The notes under the pieces: model-generated
Database searches by the model: none
Told to the model about the DNA's origin: nothing
Seen by the model: the letters and a program-made list of their open reading frames with translations, nothing else
Position numbers and translations under genes: made by a program
DNA from: an uncultured Acidimicrobiales bacterium
GTDB taxonomy: Bacteria; Actinomycetota; Acidimicrobiia; Acidimicrobiales; SZUA-35
Assembly: GCA_938021675.1 (NCBI GenBank)
Contig: CALIFY010000035.1
Location: 1-64,000 of the forward strand
Direction of reading: 5' to 3'
Length of the DNA: 64,000 nt
In this document: in pieces, positions 1-8,821 of the stretch
Layout: the number at the start of each line of letters is the position of its first letter
Numbering within the stretch: the first letter of the stretch is position 1

Positions 1-1
1 A

Positions 2-631
2 TACCACCCCGACGTCCCAACCGAGTTCATCGACCAGGTATGGGACACCATGACCACCGCGACGTGGCACACCTTCCAAATCCTCACCAAACGACCCCAA
101 CGCGCCGCACAACTCGCAATGCCCCCACCACCGAACGTGTGGATCGGGACCTCGATCGAAACCAACAACTACCTCTGGCGAGCCGACCACCTACGCAACA
201 CCCCCGCAACAGTCCGGTTCCTGTCACTCGAACCACTCCTCGGACCCCTCCCCAACCTCAACCTGGACGGGATCGATTGGGTCATCGTCGGCGGCGAATC
301 CGGACCAAAAGCACGGCCCATGCACCCCGACTGGGTCCGAGACATCCGCGACCAATGCACCAACACCAGAGTGCCGTTCTTCTTCAAACAATGGGGCACC
401 TGGACACCAATTACCTGGACCAACTGGAACTGGCAAGGTCCACGCCCCGACACCGTCCTCGAACCCGACGGCACCCACTACCACGGCGGCGACCCGTTCG
501 GCCCCGGCATGACCCGCGGGGCTGTCCCAGTCCGTCAGGTCGGAAAGAAAACATCCGGCCGTGTCCTCGATGACCGCACCTGGAACCAAACACCCGACAC
601 CACAGACTCCGAACCGAAGACGGTGCGTTGA
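2..631 (+). CDS. DUF5131 (phage Gp37/Gp68-like) protein, 5' truncated by window edge
   Basis: The frame is already open at base 2, so the start codon lies left of the window; 209 residues are visible and an internal ATG at 50 should not be taken as the start. The hallmark pattern of the Gp37/Gp68 family is present: TFQILTKRP near the front, [19 protein letters not shown], then [12 protein letters not shown] and VPFFFKQWG. Members occur in phages and integrated elements; their activity is not established here, though the conserved Cys and aromatic residues have led to comparison with radical-SAM-like folds (knowledge, uncertain). The stop overlaps the next ATG (TGATG), so the two genes are probably translated together. 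The coding strand is very C-rich and G-poor, unlike the host genes right of 4700. Confidence 0.8.
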   Translation, partial: YHPDVPTEFIDQVWDTMTTATWHTFQILTKRPQRAAQLAMPPPPNVWIGTSIETNNYLWRADHLRNTPATVRFLSLEPLLGPLPNLNLDGIDWVIVGGESGPKARPMHPDWVRDIRDQCTNTRVPFFFKQWGTWTPITWTNWNWQGPRPDTVLEPDGTHYHGGDPFGPGMTRGAVPVRQVGKKTSGRVLDDRTWNQTPDTTDSEPKTVR

Positions 632-996
632 TGGCGAGACGTATGTCGTTCTCCGCAACCACCGCAGCTGTCTTAAACCAGACGAAAACAGTAACTCGAC
701 GAAGGCCCCACACCTGGACCGAAGACCGCTGCCCACCCGGCACCCAACTCATCGCCGTTGAGAAAACCATGGGCCTCAGCAAAGGAACCCATCAAACGAT
801 CTTGGCCCACATCGAAATCACCTCCAACCGGGTCGAACCGCTACGCCAGATCCTGGTCGAACCCGACGGCCCCCAAGCCGAAGGATTCGACCGGATCGAA
901 GACTTCTTCGACGCCTGGCAAAACCTTCACCACGGAAGCGTCGACCTCGACCAGCTAGTCCGCCGGATCGATTTCCGGTACCTCAACCCCTACTAG
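631..996 (+). CDS. Small ASCH-like protein of the element
   Basis: A 121-residue protein whose ATG overlaps the stop of the DUF5131 gene by one base. It starts [11 protein letters not shown] and has the features of small ASCH/PUA-like proteins that often sit next to DUF5131 genes: an early TKTVTRR segment, a central TQLIAVEK strand and an aromatic C-terminal end (DFRYLNPY). ASCH domains are thought to bind RNA or modified nucleotides. The family call rests on these short motifs and on the neighbour, so it is moderate. A TTG three bases upstream (628) could also start translation. Together with its partner it probably acts on nucleic acid during the life of the element, but no specific reaction can be read from the sequence. 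Confidence 0.55.
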   Translation: MARRMSFSATTAAVLNQTKTVTRRRPHTWTEDRCPPGTQLIAVEKTMGLSKGTHQTILAHIEITSNRVEPLRQILVEPDGPQAEGFDRIEDFFDAWQNLHHGSVDLDQLVRRIDFRYLNPY

Positions 997-1245
997 GACA
1001 CACGCCGATGACTCGCCCCAACCTTGATTACCTCATCGGTCCAGCGCTCGACGTATGCCATGGCCACCACGCCGCTAATTCACCGATATCAGATCGCCTA
1101 CTTCCGGGGCCGTCGCCCACCGTCCCGACTAGCGATTTGAAACATTCGCGATCGACCCTTCGGTCACTGAGACCACCACCTGAACCGAAGCCGTGACCCT
1201 GCAACCCGTCAAGAATCCGTTCTAAACACCCCTCTGGGAGAGACT

Positions 1246-2673
1246 TTGACCAACAACACCACCGACCCTTACACCCCCATCGGCTACCACCTACCGGCAC
1301 AAGAGCTCCTCGACCACCCTCCGCTTGACCCGATTCCCGGTGAACCGCGGACGGATCTCGGATACGCGCAACGATTCGTGAAAGTCCACGGCCACGAAGC
1401 ACGCTATGTGAATGCCTGGAATCAGTGGCTGGTCTGGGACGACAGCCGCTGGGCAACGGATACGACCAGCAAGACGAAGCGGTGGATGAAAGCCATCACA
1501 CGCAACGTCACCACCGACACCTACCGGATCCGCGCCGAGAAAGAACGCGACCAAGCGTTGCGCGAAGCCAAAAAGGGCGAATCAAACTCCGCGGTCAACG
1601 GATCTCTACAACTGGCGTCTGTGGACGCCTCTGTCGTAGTCCACCACGAGGACCTTGACGCAAAGCCTTGGCTATTGAACTGCGGCAACGGAACCTTCAA
1701 TCTCAGAACCGGCCAACTCCAACCCCACAACCCCACCGACCTCCTCACGCGCCAGGCCGGCGCCGACTACTACCCCGATGCCCGAGGCGAGGTATTCGAA
1801 GCGTTCCTTGAACGGATCCAACCAGACCCTGCGATGCGCAAGTACTTGGGCCGTCTCCTGGGTCACACCCTGGTTGGCGAACTCATCGAGCACGTCATGC
1901 CGATCTTCTACGGTGAAGGCGCCAATGGTAAGAGCACCTTGCTCGACGCCGTCCTGGTCGCTCTCGGCGGCTACGCCGGCATGGCCGCCCCTGGGCTCCT
2001 TACAGCCAAGACGTTCGACGCCCACCCGACCGAGATCGCTGACCTGTTCGGGCTTCGCCTGGCTCGCCTTGACGAGACCGATGACGGCCGACGGCTAGCT
2101 GAAGGCACCGTCAAGCGCCTCACTGGTGATCGCCGTCAGAAAGCACGGCGCATGCGGGAGAACTTCTGGGAGTTCGACGCGTCCCATACGTTCATCATGC
2201 TCACCAACCACAAACCCCTAGTCTCGGGAACCGACGAAGGCATCTGGCGCCGCCTCCGACTCGTCCCCTTCGAAGTCATCATCCCAAAAGAGGATCGAGA
2301 CGAAGAACTACCCCGCAAATTGGCCGCCGAAGCCGACGCCGTCTTGACCTGGCTCGCCGACGGATGCCGCCAATGGCAAGACAGCGGCCTGGCCGAACCA
2401 GACCCCGTCCTCAACGCCACTGCCGCCTACCGCGCCGACTCCGACGCCGTCGGCCGGTTCCTCACCGAGTGCTGCTGGACCCGCCCCGGATGCAAGGTTC
2501 AATCCTCATTGCTGTTCGACTCATGGGAAAAGTGGTGCGACGACGAGGGCGCCGAACCCGGCACCAAAAAGAGTTTCGCTATCAACCTCCAAAACCGCGG
2601 CTACGACACCACCAAATCCAACGGCCGCAAGGTCTGGACCGGTATCGGCCTCACCACAGAGAGCGACTCTTAA
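1246..2673 (+). CDS. P4/D5-type primase-helicase C-terminal protein (SF3 helicase)
   Basis: A 475-residue replication protein of phage/plasmid type. The D5_N-like region (roughly residues 45-200, with the landmark LLNCGNGTFNLRTG at 143-156) precedes an SF3 AAA+ helicase: Walker A GEGANGKST at 223-231, Walker B-like RLARLDETDD at 271-280, sensor FIMLTNHKP at 316-324 and an arginine-finger segment GIWRRLRLVPF at 332-342. A winged-helix-like tail follows (about 400-475). No Toprim or AEP primase domain is present, so it probably loads as a helicase only. The start is TTG at 1246, chosen because GGGAGAGA lies 5-12 bases upstream. It suggests the element can replicate or has a phage/plasmid ancestor. 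Confidence 0.88.
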   Translation: MTNNTTDPYTPIGYHLPAQELLDHPPLDPIPGEPRTDLGYAQRFVKVHGHEARYVNAWNQWLVWDDSRWATDTTSKTKRWMKAITRNVTTDTYRIRAEKERDQALREAKKGESNSAVNGSLQLASVDASVVVHHEDLDAKPWLLNCGNGTFNLRTGQLQPHNPTDLLTRQAGADYYPDARGEVFEAFLERIQPDPAMRKYLGRLLGHTLVGELIEHVMPIFYGEGANGKSTLLDAVLVALGGYAGMAAPGLLTAKTFDAHPTEIADLFGLRLARLDETDDGRRLAEGTVKRLTGDRRQKARRMRENFWEFDASHTFIMLTNHKPLVSGTDEGIWRRLRLVPFEVIIPKEDRDEELPRKLAAEADAVLTWLADGCRQWQDSGLAEPDPVLNATAAYRADSDAVGRFLTECCWTRPGCKVQSSLLFDSWEKWCDDEGAEPGTKKSFAINLQNRGYDTTKSNGRKVWTGIGLTTESDS

Positions 2674-2806
2674 CCGCGATGAGCGACCTGCAAACGATTC
2701 CAGGGAGCATGGGGAGGGACAACAGCTTTGCGCCCCACACGCGAGACCCGAACCTTCAAACCCTCCCCATCCTCCCCGAGCATCTGTACAGGAGACGTAC
2801 CTAGCG

Positions 2807-3001
2807 TTGCGAACGAATCGGCGGCAGGGCAGAGACACACCATCTGTTCCGAGCCCAGACGGACAGCTTTCGATCACGTTGCCAGCGCACGCGCCTGAAC
2901 TCAGACCGGCACTTGCCGAAGCCTTGCTCGCCGTCGTGTTGAAAGCGCGCAAGCGCGATGGTCAACGAGCCCACGAGGTCATATCGTCAAAAGCGTCATG
3001 A
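2807..3001 (+). CDS. Small protein of unknown function coupled to the integrase gene
   Basis: A 64-residue reading frame with TTG start at 2807, an AGGAG at 2790-2794 (12 bases upstream) and a stop that overlaps the integrase ATG in the 4-base ATGA arrangement. The second half predicts a basic amphipathic helix (ELRPALAEALLAVVLKARKR). I do not recognise a family. Small proteins directly upstream of large serine integrases exist in actinobacterial elements, and some are recombination directionality factors, but that role here is only a guess from position. The overlap is the main evidence that this is a real gene. Confidence 0.45.
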   Translation: MRTNRRQGRDTPSVPSPDGQLSITLPAHAPELRPALAEALLAVVLKARKRDGQRAHEVISSKAS

Positions 3002-4641
3002 AGCGCGTTGCGTTCTACGGACGAGTATCGACCGAAGATCAGCAGAACCCCGAGTCCAGCCGGCAGTGGCAACGCAGCCGAGCTGAAGCTCTCGTTCTTC
3101 CATACGGCGAGATTGTCGTCGAGTACTTCGATATCGGCGAAAGCCGATCCGTCCCATGGAAACGACGACCTGAAGCCGGACGACTTCTCGACGCGCTCCC
3201 GAGCGAGAACCGTGGGTTCGACGCCGTCGTGATCGGCGAGCCGCAACGAGCGTTCTACGGCTCGCAGTACGGAGACACCTTCCCGCTGTTCGTGCACTTC
3301 GGCGTCGAGCTGTGGGTCCCAGAAATCGGTGGACCGGTCGACCCGAGCTCGGATGCCCACGACCTGATCATGAACCTCTACGGCGGAATGGGCAAAGGGG
3401 AACGCAACCGGATCAAGACCCGGGTGCGAACCGCCATGAGTGCCCAGGTAGCTCTAGAGGGCCGGTACCAGGGCGGACGGCCACCCTACGGCTACCAACT
3501 CGCCGACGCGGGACCACACCCAAACCCGTCCAAAGCGATCGACGGTCGCCGACTACACGTGTTGGAGACACACCCCGTCTACGCGTCGGTAGTCCAACGG
3601 ATCTTCAGCGACTATTTGGCTGGCAAGGGGATCAAGGCGATCGCTTCTGAGTTAACCGCCGAGGGCATCTCATCGCCAAGCGGTGCCGATCCGACCCGCA
3701 ACCGACACCGAGCGTCCAGCCAGGGAGTGTGGGGCCAGAGTGCTGTCAGGGCAATCCTCAAAAACCCTCGCTACACCGGCTACCAGGTCTGGGCTCGCCA
3801 ACGAAAGGACGAGGTACTCCTCGACATCAACGATGTCGCCGCCGGCCATATCACCAAACAACGACCGAACTCCGACGACGACTGGCAATGGTCCCGCGAA
3901 CCGGCCCATGAAGCGATCATCCCACTCGAACAGTGGCAAGCGGTACAGGACGTCTTCACCGCCGGCACCCGCCGATCCAAAGCGCAACGACGTCGCCGCC
4001 ACGACTACATGCTCAAAGGCATGATCGTGTGCTCAATATGCGAAAGAAAACTCGTAGCCAACGTGGTCCGGAACCACCTCCAGTACCGATGTCGAATGAA
4101 AGACGAATACCCCGGGCTCGATCACCCGAAATCCCTATCAGTCCGCGAAGACCAACTCCTTCCCGCAGTCGACCAGTGGCTCGCCGAACTGTTCGACAAA
4201 GACCACCTCGACGACACCACCAAAGCCCTCGCCAACACCGAACACCCAGACACCAGCACCGTCGACGAGCTAGAAACCCGACGCACGATCAAGGACTGCG
4301 ACAAACGCATCGCCAACTTCGAAGCAGCCCTCGGCGCCACAGACGACAACGACACCATCGCCGGGTTCATCCAACAGATCGAACGAAGCCGAGCTGAACG
4401 AAAAAACGCTCAGAGCCGACTACAACGACTCACAACAAAACGAGGAATCACCGAACAAGACGTCCGCCAGACCGTAGACAGCCTTGCCGCCGCTGTCGCC
4501 CTACTCTCCACCGCTGAACCAGCGGATCGCCGACGGGTCTACGAAGCAGCAAACCTCAACATCCTCTACGACCACGAAGGCCAACGAGCCCAAATCTCGG
4601 TAGCCCCGAGGGTTAGTGGTGGTGTCGGAGGGGGGACTTGA
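2998..4641 (+). CDS. Large serine integrase (site-specific recombinase)
   Basis: A 547-residue large serine recombinase. The N-terminal catalytic domain starts YGRVSTEDQ with nucleophile Ser11 and runs to about 150, including the IKTRVRTAMSAQ helix. The recombinase domain follows (GRPPYGYQL at 160-168, VQRIFSDYLAGKGIKAIASEL at about 199-219, RAILKNPRYTGYQVW at 251-265), then a zinc ribbon with Cys345, Cys348 and Cys365, and a long charged helix typical of the coiled coil (about 425-490). It would integrate or excise the element. The last residues, a Gly-rich GGVGGGT, are encoded by the tRNA-Leu gene, and the TGA stop at 4639-4641 comes from the tRNA T-loop, so the original element-encoded C-terminus may differ. 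Confidence 0.93.
   Translation: MKRVAFYGRVSTEDQQNPESSRQWQRSRAEALVLPYGEIVVEYFDIGESRSVPWKRRPEAGRLLDALPSENRGFDAVVIGEPQRAFYGSQYGDTFPLFVHFGVELWVPEIGGPVDPSSDAHDLIMNLYGGMGKGERNRIKTRVRTAMSAQVALEGRYQGGRPPYGYQLADAGPHPNPSKAIDGRRLHVLETHPVYASVVQRIFSDYLAGKGIKAIASELTAEGISSPSGADPTRNRHRASSQGVWGQSAVRAILKNPRYTGYQVWARQRKDEVLLDINDVAAGHITKQRPNSDDDWQWSREPAHEAIIPLEQWQAVQDVFTAGTRRSKAQRRRRHDYMLKGMIVCSICERKLVANVVRNHLQYRCRMKDEYPGLDHPKSLSVREDQLLPAVDQWLAELFDKDHLDDTTKALANTEHPDTSTVDELETRRTIKDCDKRIANFEAALGATDDNDTIAGFIQQIERSRAERKNAQSRLQRLTTKRGITEQDVRQTVDSLAAAVALLSTAEPADRRRVYEAANLNILYDHEGQRAQISVAPRVSGGVGGGT
4600..4641. other. Probable element/chromosome junction (att site) at the tRNA-Leu 3' end
   Basis: The integrase gene runs directly into the 3' end of an intact tRNA-Leu gene, and gene style changes here: C-rich plus-strand element genes to the left, minus-strand host genes to the right. 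The crossover core must lie close to or inside the overlap. The partner site at the other end of the element is left of the window, and I found no second copy of the tRNA 3' segment inside it. The exact core cannot be fixed without the other end. Confidence 0.5.
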
Positions 4642-4706
4642 ACCCCCACGCCCTTGCGGGCACTAGCCCCTCAAGCTAGCGCGTCTGCCAATTCCGCCAC
4701 TCCGAC
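4620..4706 (-). tRNA. tRNA-Leu (anticodon GAG)
   Basis: Reading the minus strand, a 7-bp acceptor stem GTCGGAG pairs with CTCCGAC, followed by A and an encoded CCA (4620-4622). The anticodon arm has stem CTAGC/GCTAG with loop TTGAGGG, giving anticodon GAG (reads CUC). A long variable arm (TGCCCGCAAGGGCG) marks it as a class II tRNA, and the T-arm loop has GTTCAAG. The gene is intact in spite of the integration, as expected when an element restores the 3' end. Its 3' 22 bases double as the last codons of the integrase gene. Confidence 0.97.
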
Positions 4707-4770
4707 GAGGCCGAGTCATGGTAACAAGTTTCGAGCGACCTCGGGTGGAATTGTCGAGGCGAATTTGACA

Positions 4771-6282
4771 TCAATCAAGCCCTGACAAATCCAGGGTGCC
4801 ATCGGATCGAAGAGCGAGCGCTGCGGCGTGGGGCGCCCGTGCGAGCATGCTGGTCGACTCCGACACAGGCATGACTAAACCATCGCTCAACACTTGCCGG
4901 TGTGCCCGTTGCAAGAGAGACCACCGGGCTTCATCGTCTTCGGTCATCGTCGCTTCGTCGAGAAGCTCTGCCACCGTCACCGAGTCGGCCTTCAACACGT
5001 TGGTCGGTGAGTTGGCGGACAGCAGCGGTGGGATGACGGCGTCTATGGAAGTGGCCGGCGCAATCCACCCGAACGAGAACAGTTCAACATCGCCCGACAC
5101 TATCCGGGCCGCCAACTCGTCCGGTGTCACGGCCAAGGCTTCAGCTTCGATGCCAACCGCTTCGAGGTCCGCGACAACGGCGACAGCCATCGGTCTCTCC
5201 TCCTCGCCAACGTATGCCACCCGTACCGCCTGGTCCGAGGTCAATCCGGCGGCGGCGGACTCGGCGAACTCAGGCTCATATTCACAGGTGGCCCCGCACC
5301 CCACATCGGCCGCCCCGAGCGTCGCCGAAGAAACCATGCCATCGGTGCCAATACCTGAAGCGTCAACCACTTCAATCGGAAGTCCCTCCTGGTCGACGGC
5401 AGCCAACACGGCACGCCGTGCTCCTGGTGTGGCCAGTAGGGCCGAGTCTTTGTTGAGAACGTAGAATCTGGTCGTTGTGGTCGATGGGAAGGCAGCACCA
5501 AACCGCATCTCGGCATCGGCAACCGATGCCGGCGGAACCTGTGCCGCATCGACCTCACCGAGCGTCAACTGCCCGTAAGCGTCCGTCGAGTCGTCGGCCC
5601 AACTGACGTGGACGTCTGGTCCGTCTCCGGACCTTGGTGTCAGCACGAGATCATCCGAGTCGTCGCTCGATGCCGTGGTGTCGATCTTGTACCGACCGCT
5701 CTCCATACCCTCCGGTCCGATGATCGAGAACGGAAGCCCACTTACCAGCCACGGGAAACCGGCATCTGGGCTGATGAGATCGATAGCCACCGTCTCCTCG
5801 TCCACCGCGACCACCGCATCGATCCGCTTGGCCACCGCCTGAACGGCGCCCGGTCGTCCCGGATCTTCCAGTCCGTTGAACGTTGCAACGACGTCCGCTG
5901 CCGTGGCCTGGCCGCCCGATCCCAATTCGAAGGTCCAGCGGGTGTAGGTCGCATCGGCGGTCCACCGGTCAGCCAAGCCGGGTCGCAGTTCGCCCGACGA
6001 GCCGTCGACTTCGGTCAGACCGTCATAGAGCAGATCGGCCAGGATGACCGCACCTTGCTCATTCAGTGAAACTTCTTCTGGCCGGTACGAAACCGGTTCG
6101 ACCAAAGCCAGCCGCACGACGTCTCGCAACTCGTCTTCAGCTGAAAAGGCGAGTGCGTCCGATTCGACGACGTCGACCGATCCTTGTTGTTCGGTCGCTC
6201 GCTCCGAGTCGTCATTCGACGTCGAGGTGCAGGCTGCGGCGATGGCGACCACCACCATGAAGAGACCGAGATTCCGCTGCAT
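4771..6282 (-). CDS. ABC transporter solute-binding lipoprotein, family 5 (SBP 1)
   Basis: A 503-residue exported lipoprotein: hydrophobic signal with lipobox IAAAC (Cys18), then a low-complexity acidic linker and a family 5 (oligopeptide/dipeptide type) binding fold. Typical landmarks are AVILADLLYDGLTEVD (about 78-93), LRPGLADRW, a stretch on TFELGSGGQATAADVVATF, and ATPGARRAVLAAVDQEGLP near the middle. It is somewhat shorter and more divergent than the other two binding proteins of this locus. It lies 80 bp downstream of secG and codirectional with the permease genes, so it may serve the same importer. The substrate (peptide, nickel, opine or sugar) cannot be read from the sequence. Confidence 0.82.
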   Translation of the reverse strand: MQRNLGLFMVVVAIAAACTSTSNDDSERATEQQGSVDVVESDALAFSAEDELRDVVRLALVEPVSYRPEEVSLNEQGAVILADLLYDGLTEVDGSSGELRPGLADRWTADATYTRWTFELGSGGQATAADVVATFNGLEDPGRPGAVQAVAKRIDAVVAVDEETVAIDLISPDAGFPWLVSGLPFSIIGPEGMESGRYKIDTTASSDDSDDLVLTPRSGDGPDVHVSWADDSTDAYGQLTLGEVDAAQVPPASVADAEMRFGAAFPSTTTTRFYVLNKDSALLATPGARRAVLAAVDQEGLPIEVVDASGIGTDGMVSSATLGAADVGCGATCEYEPEFAESAAAGLTSDQAVRVAYVGEEERPMAVAVVADLEAVGIEAEALAVTPDELAARIVSGDVELFSFGWIAPATSIDAVIPPLLSANSPTNVLKADSVTVAELLDEATMTEDDEARWSLLQRAHRQVLSDGLVMPVSESTSMLARAPHAAALALRSDGTLDLSGLD

Positions 6283-6362
6283 CCCGAGCTATCGGCCATA
6301 AAGCGCCAGAATTGAGTCGGACGCCCCCGTTCACCCGGGCCGAACGAACTAGACCACCTCGG

Positions 6363-6593
6363 TCAGGCGTTGATAAGAAACGCCAGGATCAACGTCAAGA
6401 AGGCGAAGATCAGGCCGAAGACGATAGTCAACCGGTCCAGGTTTCGTTCCATCTGTGTCGACCCAGCGGCAGACGCCCCGAGCCCGCCGCCGAACATGTC
6501 GGACAACCCGCCGCCGCGGCCGCTGTGCAAGAGGACCAAGGCGACCGTGATAACGCCAACAATGCCGTAGATGATGCCGAGAAAGATAATCAT
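6363..6593 (-). CDS. secG: Preprotein translocase subunit SecG
   Basis: A 76-residue protein with two membrane segments (about 2-22 and 53-74) separated by a Gly-rich loop containing GRGGGLSDMFGGG, the usual SecG pattern. SecG associates with SecYE and assists preprotein passage through the channel. In most actinobacteria secG follows tpiA directly; here about 6 kb of peptide-transport genes separate the two, while orientation is kept. The length is normal for the family. Confidence 0.93.
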   Translation of the reverse strand: MIIFLGIIYGIVGVITVALVLLHSGRGGGLSDMFGGGLGASAAGSTQMERNLDRLTIVFGLIFAFLTLILAFLINA

Positions 6594-6680
6594 GACGAAC
6601 CTCTGGTCGCTGTCCCGCTAAAGACTACCGCCTCAGCGCCGCCTTCGACATCCGCGGAGCTGAATCCGGACGCAGCCCGT

Positions 6681-7649
6681 CTAGCCCTTGCTCCGCAGCT
6701 TCGGGTCGAGGGCGTCCCGAAGGCCATCGCCGATGAAGTTCACACTCATCACGGTCAGCGAAATCATCGCTCCGGGCCAAATGACCCGCCAAGCGTTGAT
6801 GTTGATGTAGTCCTTGGCGTCGAAGAGTAGGCGACCCCACGTCGGGAAGTCGGCGGGGAAGCCGAGCCCCAGAAACGAGAGAGCAGACTCGGTGATGATG
6901 GCGCCGGCGACGCCGAGCGACGCGGCCACGATTACCGGACTCAGAACGTTCGGCAAAATGTGGCGACCGAGGATCCCCGCCTGACGGGTTCCAACGCTCC
7001 GAGCGGCCAGTACGAACTCTTTCTCCTTTACGGCCAGGACATCTCCTCGTACAACACGAGCCGTTTGCATCCAGCCGGTTATTCCGATCACGAACACGAC
7101 GAGCAGGAAGATTCCCAGGCTTGGTCCAAACGTGTCTTTGAGCGGTTCTCGAAACAGGGTGATGATGACGAGCAACAGCGGGAGTAGCGGCAATGAGATG
7201 AAGAGGTCGGTAACTCGCATCAGCGGACCATCAAGGCGTCTGAAGAAACCGGCGAACACACCCACCGCGGTGCCGACAAACAGACCGGTAAGCATTGCCG
7301 CGAATCCGACCGACAACGAGATGCGACCCCCGACGAGCACCCGGGCCAGCACGTCGCGACCGAGATTGTCGGTGCCGGCCGGATGAGACCAAGACGGCGA
7401 CTGGTTGGTGATTGTCAGGTCCTGCTCGAACGGATCCGGCGGGTAGATGAACGGGCCGATATAGCTGGCCACGACGATGATGGTTAGCAGTACAAGACCC
7501 ACCATTGCACCTTTATGACGGCGGAACTGACGCCAGACATCAGCCCAAAGCGAGCGGTGCTTAGCGATTGGCTCCCCGGCATCGACGACGTCAACGACGT
7601 TGCCTTGGCTGTCGAGCCTCTCCGATGCTGGGGTTTGTGTGGTGGCCAT
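6681..7649 (-). CDS. Peptide-type ABC transporter permease, DppC/OppC family
   Basis: A 322-residue inner-membrane permease with a soluble N-terminus and about six membrane helices. Near residue 40 the RRHKGAMVGLVLL segment and then GTDNLGRDVLARVLVGGRISLSVG are signatures of the OppC/DppC (BPD_transp_2) family. The EAA loop that docks the ATPase is FVLAARSVGTRQAGILGRHILPN. It is encoded 21 bp after dppB-like 7671-8690 and should form the heterodimeric channel with it. No ATPase gene lies in this locus, so the ATP-binding subunits must come from elsewhere. Confidence 0.92.
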   Translation of the reverse strand: MATTQTPASERLDSQGNVVDVVDAGEPIAKHRSLWADVWRQFRRHKGAMVGLVLLTIIVVASYIGPFIYPPDPFEQDLTITNQSPSWSHPAGTDNLGRDVLARVLVGGRISLSVGFAAMLTGLFVGTAVGVFAGFFRRLDGPLMRVTDLFISLPLLPLLLVIITLFREPLKDTFGPSLGIFLLVVFVIGITGWMQTARVVRGDVLAVKEKEFVLAARSVGTRQAGILGRHILPNVLSPVIVAASLGVAGAIITESALSFLGLGFPADFPTWGRLLFDAKDYININAWRVIWPGAMISLTVMSVNFIGDGLRDALDPKLRSKG

Positions 7650-7670
7650 GTCGGTCTTCCTCGCTTCTCC

Positions 7671-8690
7671 CTACTCGTACCTGATTCGAGGATCGAGGAC
7701 CCCATACAAGACGTCGGCAAACAGGTTGAACGCAACGGTCAGCACCGCAAAGATGAAGGTAAGGGTTTGAACCATTGGAGTATCGCCCTGCCCTATCGAA
7801 ACGATAAGCAGCTGACCTAGGCCGTTAATACGGAAAATCTGTTCGGTGATGATGGCACCGGCAAAGATCCCAGGGACCGAAAGAGCGATCAAAGTTACAA
7901 CGGGAATCATACTATTTCGCAGCACATGACGGAGCAATACCGGCCGCTCCCCTAAGCCTTTCGACCGAGCGGTCCGCACGAAGTCCTCATTTAGGTTGTC
8001 AAGCACTGCAGCCCGAGTAAACCGACTAAGAGATGCGGCGTTGAACAGGGTCAACACAGCCACCGGCATGATCATCTGTTTCACCTGGAACCAAATGCTA
8101 CTCAAACTCGTGAAATCCACATCGTGGGTCGTGGTATAGAACGAGGGAAACCAACCGAGCCATACGCTGAAAACCATGATGGCCAGCAGACCAGTACAAA
8201 ACGTCGGTACGGAAAAACCGATCATGGTGACGAATGTGCCAACATTGTCGAAGGCCGAATATTGCTTGTACGCAGACATCACACCGACCGGAATCGCCAG
8301 CATCGTGCCGAGCACGAAGGCTAGACCGAGCACCCAGAGCGTCTGTGGCAGGCGCTCGTAGACGATATCCATGGCTGGGGTTCGAGACGACCAGGAAATA
8401 ATGCGGGCCCGATCATCGCAGTCACCGATACAAGTACCGACCGTGGAGTCGATCAGATGCAGCGGCTCATTGATCAACATCAAACGGTTCCACTTGAACC
8501 ATTGGATAAAGAACGGATCATTGAAACCGAGCGACTCCCGAATCTGCTCCCGCACCTCGGCCGGCAGCGTAATAGGAAGCTGGGACGCCGGATCCCCAGG
8601 AGCCAGATAGAGAATCAAGAAGATAATTAAGCTGATCGCCAGAAGAGTTGGGATGGCGAACAACGAGCGCCGAATGACGTAACGACCCAT
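7671..8690 (-). CDS. Peptide-type ABC transporter permease, DppB/OppB family
   Basis: A 339-residue permease beginning MGRYVIRRSLFAIPTLLAISLI, the classic DppB/OppB start, followed by the LAPGDPA motif. It has about six membrane helices; the periplasmic loop after the first helix is larger than in many homologues and contains two Cys (CIGDC). The EAA loop is FVRTARSKGLGERPVLLRHVLRN. It pairs with the DppC-like protein just downstream. Upstream lies the broken binding-protein gene (131 bp gap), which would have been the cognate receptor. Confidence 0.92.
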   Translation of the reverse strand: MGRYVIRRSLFAIPTLLAISLIIFLILYLAPGDPASQLPITLPAEVREQIRESLGFNDPFFIQWFKWNRLMLINEPLHLIDSTVGTCIGDCDDRARIISWSSRTPAMDIVYERLPQTLWVLGLAFVLGTMLAIPVGVMSAYKQYSAFDNVGTFVTMIGFSVPTFCTGLLAIMVFSVWLGWFPSFYTTTHDVDFTSLSSIWFQVKQMIMPVAVLTLFNAASLSRFTRAAVLDNLNEDFVRTARSKGLGERPVLLRHVLRNSMIPVVTLIALSVPGIFAGAIITEQIFRINGLGQLLIVSIGQGDTPMVQTLTFIFAVLTVAFNLFADVLYGVLDPRIRYE

Positions 8691-8821
8691 TCCGTCCTTT
8701 TCCTACTTCAGTGTCGGAGTAACAGTAGCGGCCGTGACCCCGGGAGTGAAATCCCGAAACCACGACCGCTTCCGTCACAACGTGATACTCACGACGATGC
8801 CGTCGGGAGTCTCTGAGCTGA

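Noticed and set aside
1008-1196. A 62-residue plus-strand frame after the ASCH-like gene
   Set aside because: No ribosome site, Pro/Arg-rich composition as expected for chance frames in this C-rich strand, and no family character.
2679-2804. A 41-residue frame after the helicase gene
   Set aside because: No ribosome site and overlaps no neighbour; nothing supports it beyond an ATG.
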